Positions 63,283 through 64,000 of a DNA stretch of 64,000 nucleotides are shown here, one piece after another (position 1 is the stretch's first letter; each line of letters starts with the position of its first letter). The stretch is taken from positions 1 through 64,000 of the forward strand of contig NZ_JAHNZO010000028.1 in assembly GCF_018998565.1 (NCBI RefSeq), given 5' to 3'. The notes below the pieces were generated by a model. That model saw only the letters and a list, made by a program, of their open reading frames with translations, made no database searches and was not told where the DNA came from. The position numbers and the translations under genes are program-made. The DNA is from Paenibacillus oleatilyticus (GTDB taxonomy: Bacteria; Bacillota; Bacilli; Paenibacillales; NBRC-103111).

Positions 63283-63363
63283 CAAAATTCCTCCTAAATA
63301 TTCGTTTCGGTACGCGTTACTCCGGTGTCTTGTTTCGGTTGCCGGTACCGTAATCTTGTTTAA

Positions 63364-63401
63364 AATATACCCCATTGAGAATATTCCTGTCAAGGAATAT
63401 T
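63364..63401 (-). promoter_or_regulatory. Promoter of the AHSA1 gene with a palindromic operator over the -35 box
   Basis: Minus-strand TTGACA (63393-63388), 18-nt spacer, TATATT (63369-63364). The perfect inverted repeat AATATTCC (63380-63387) and GGAATATT (63394-63401) has the -35 hexamer as its exact centre. Confidence 0.8.
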
Positions 63402-63542
63402 TAAAGGGTAATTTTTATGCCCAAGGAAGCCGTAACAAAACGAAAAGTTTGTCCCAAGGAGTCGGACAAAGCGGGAATATACAAGCCTTCCGGACATAAA
63501 ATGAAGCATAAGATTACTTTATGCGGTACCCCCGGAGGATTT

Positions 63543-64000
63543 ATGGTTAAAAAATCGGTCTCGATCTTGCAAATTGCAGCCACATACGCTGGGACAGTGG
63601 TGGGAGCCGGATTTGCTTCCGGACAGTCGATTATGCAGTTTTTTACGGTTTACGGGACATGGGGAACCGTAGGCATCTTGATCAGTACGTTTCTTTTTAT
63701 GTGGATTGGAACCAAGATGATGGTTTTGGCGCACAGAATTCAGGCGTTTTCTTATCAAGAGCTTAACACCTATCTTTTCGGCAGCGTGTTCGGGAAGGTC
63801 GCCAATGCTGCGACGTTCGCGATTTTATTCGGGATGACTTCGGTGATGCTGTCGGGCGCCGGCTCCATTTTTGAGGAACAGCTTGGTCTGCCGTATCAGT
63901 GGGGCATTGTGATCAGCATCGTCCTTTGTTATCTGGTCATGACCCGAGACATGCAGGGAATTTTGGCGGTAAACTCGGTGGTAGTGCCTCTAATGCTTGT
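63543..64000 (+). CDS. YkvI-like membrane protein, 5' part (cut by the window edge)
   Basis: The open frame from ATG 63543 (SD GGAGG, 4-nt gap) continues to the last base. MVKKSVSILQIAATYAGTVVGAGFASGQSIMQFFTVYG matches the start of YkvI-family transporters in the APC fold superfamily. Several helices follow (GTVGILISTFLFMWIGTKM, VANAATFAILFGMTSVML). 153 residues are visible. The substrate is unknown. Confidence 0.85.
   Translation, partial: MVKKSVSILQIAATYAGTVVGAGFASGQSIMQFFTVYGTWGTVGILISTFLFMWIGTKMMVLAHRIQAFSYQELNTYLFGSVFGKVANAATFAILFGMTSVMLSGAGSIFEEQLGLPYQWGIVISIVLCYLVMTRDMQGILAVNSVVVPLML

Noticed and set aside
1-64000. CRISPR arrays, tRNA or rRNA genes
   Set aside because: No regularly spaced repeats and no tRNA- or rRNA-like sequences were seen by eye anywhere in the window.

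Overview
The window looks like a chromosome segment of a GC-rich, endospore-forming Bacillota of the Paenibacillus type. The evidence is strong Shine-Dalgarno (SD) sequences, the sporulation genes spoVM and spoVIF, remA, prkC/prpC, and a gene order that follows the yloA-recG block of Bacillus subtilis (rqcH, Ca-ATPase, yicC/yloC, remA, gmk, rpoZ, coaBC, priA, def, fmt, rsmB, rlmN, prpC, prkC, rsgA, rpe, spoVM, rpmB, yloU, fakA, recG). Genus and species are inferred, not shown.

Bases 1-3300 hold the 3' end of a group II intron and a CheR-PAS-histidine kinase gene with one frameshift. Bases 3.3-34 kb are the conserved core: ribosome rescue, Ca export, lysine/cell-wall (dapF) and methionine/folate enzymes, replication restart and repair (priA, recG), translation start and rRNA modification (def, fmt, rsmB, rlmN), a Ser/Thr kinase-phosphatase pair, ribosome assembly (rsgA, rpmB), fatty-acid kinase (fakA plus a DegV protein) and sporulation genes. 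Differences from B. subtilis include dapF and a methionine/folate enzyme placed inside the block, degV where sdaAB/sdaAA lie, and an 83-residue membrane protein where thiN lies. A highly structured leader precedes remA. Bases 34-37.5 kb hold a Tat-exported beta-helix protein, a flavohaemoglobin with an Fnr/Crp-type site and a Crp/Fnr regulator.

The main discovery is a 20.4-kb AT-rich element at 39342-59773. It has a Tn554-like recombinase operon at its right end (tnpA, two tnpB-type genes, tnpC). It sits inside a Y-family DNA polymerase gene, exactly at the catalytic-Asp codon of the M-A-D-G-Q-S-F-Y-A-S motif. The body of that gene is at 38112-39341. Its first nine codons and its LexA-type SOS promoter lie 20 kb away at 59771-59862. 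Joining the two flanks restores the reading frame exactly, with no target duplication. The element carries its own intact polymerase and YolD genes behind a promoter of the same architecture, so it may replace the function it destroys.

Other cargo: a 1263-residue protein with a nuclease-like N-terminus and helical repeats (candidate defence protein); two paralogous proteins whose hydrophobic C-termini share an identical Cys-X29-Cys spacing (candidate membrane-active peptides); a tyrosinase; a 915-residue helical protein of unknown function; and a DndB-like DGQHR protein divergent from an XRE regulator.

Bases 59.9-64 kb return to host-type sequence: a TcaA-like membrane protein, a LysE exporter with an Lrp/AsnC regulator, an AHSA1/SRPBCC protein and the start of a YkvI-like membrane protein cut by the window edge.
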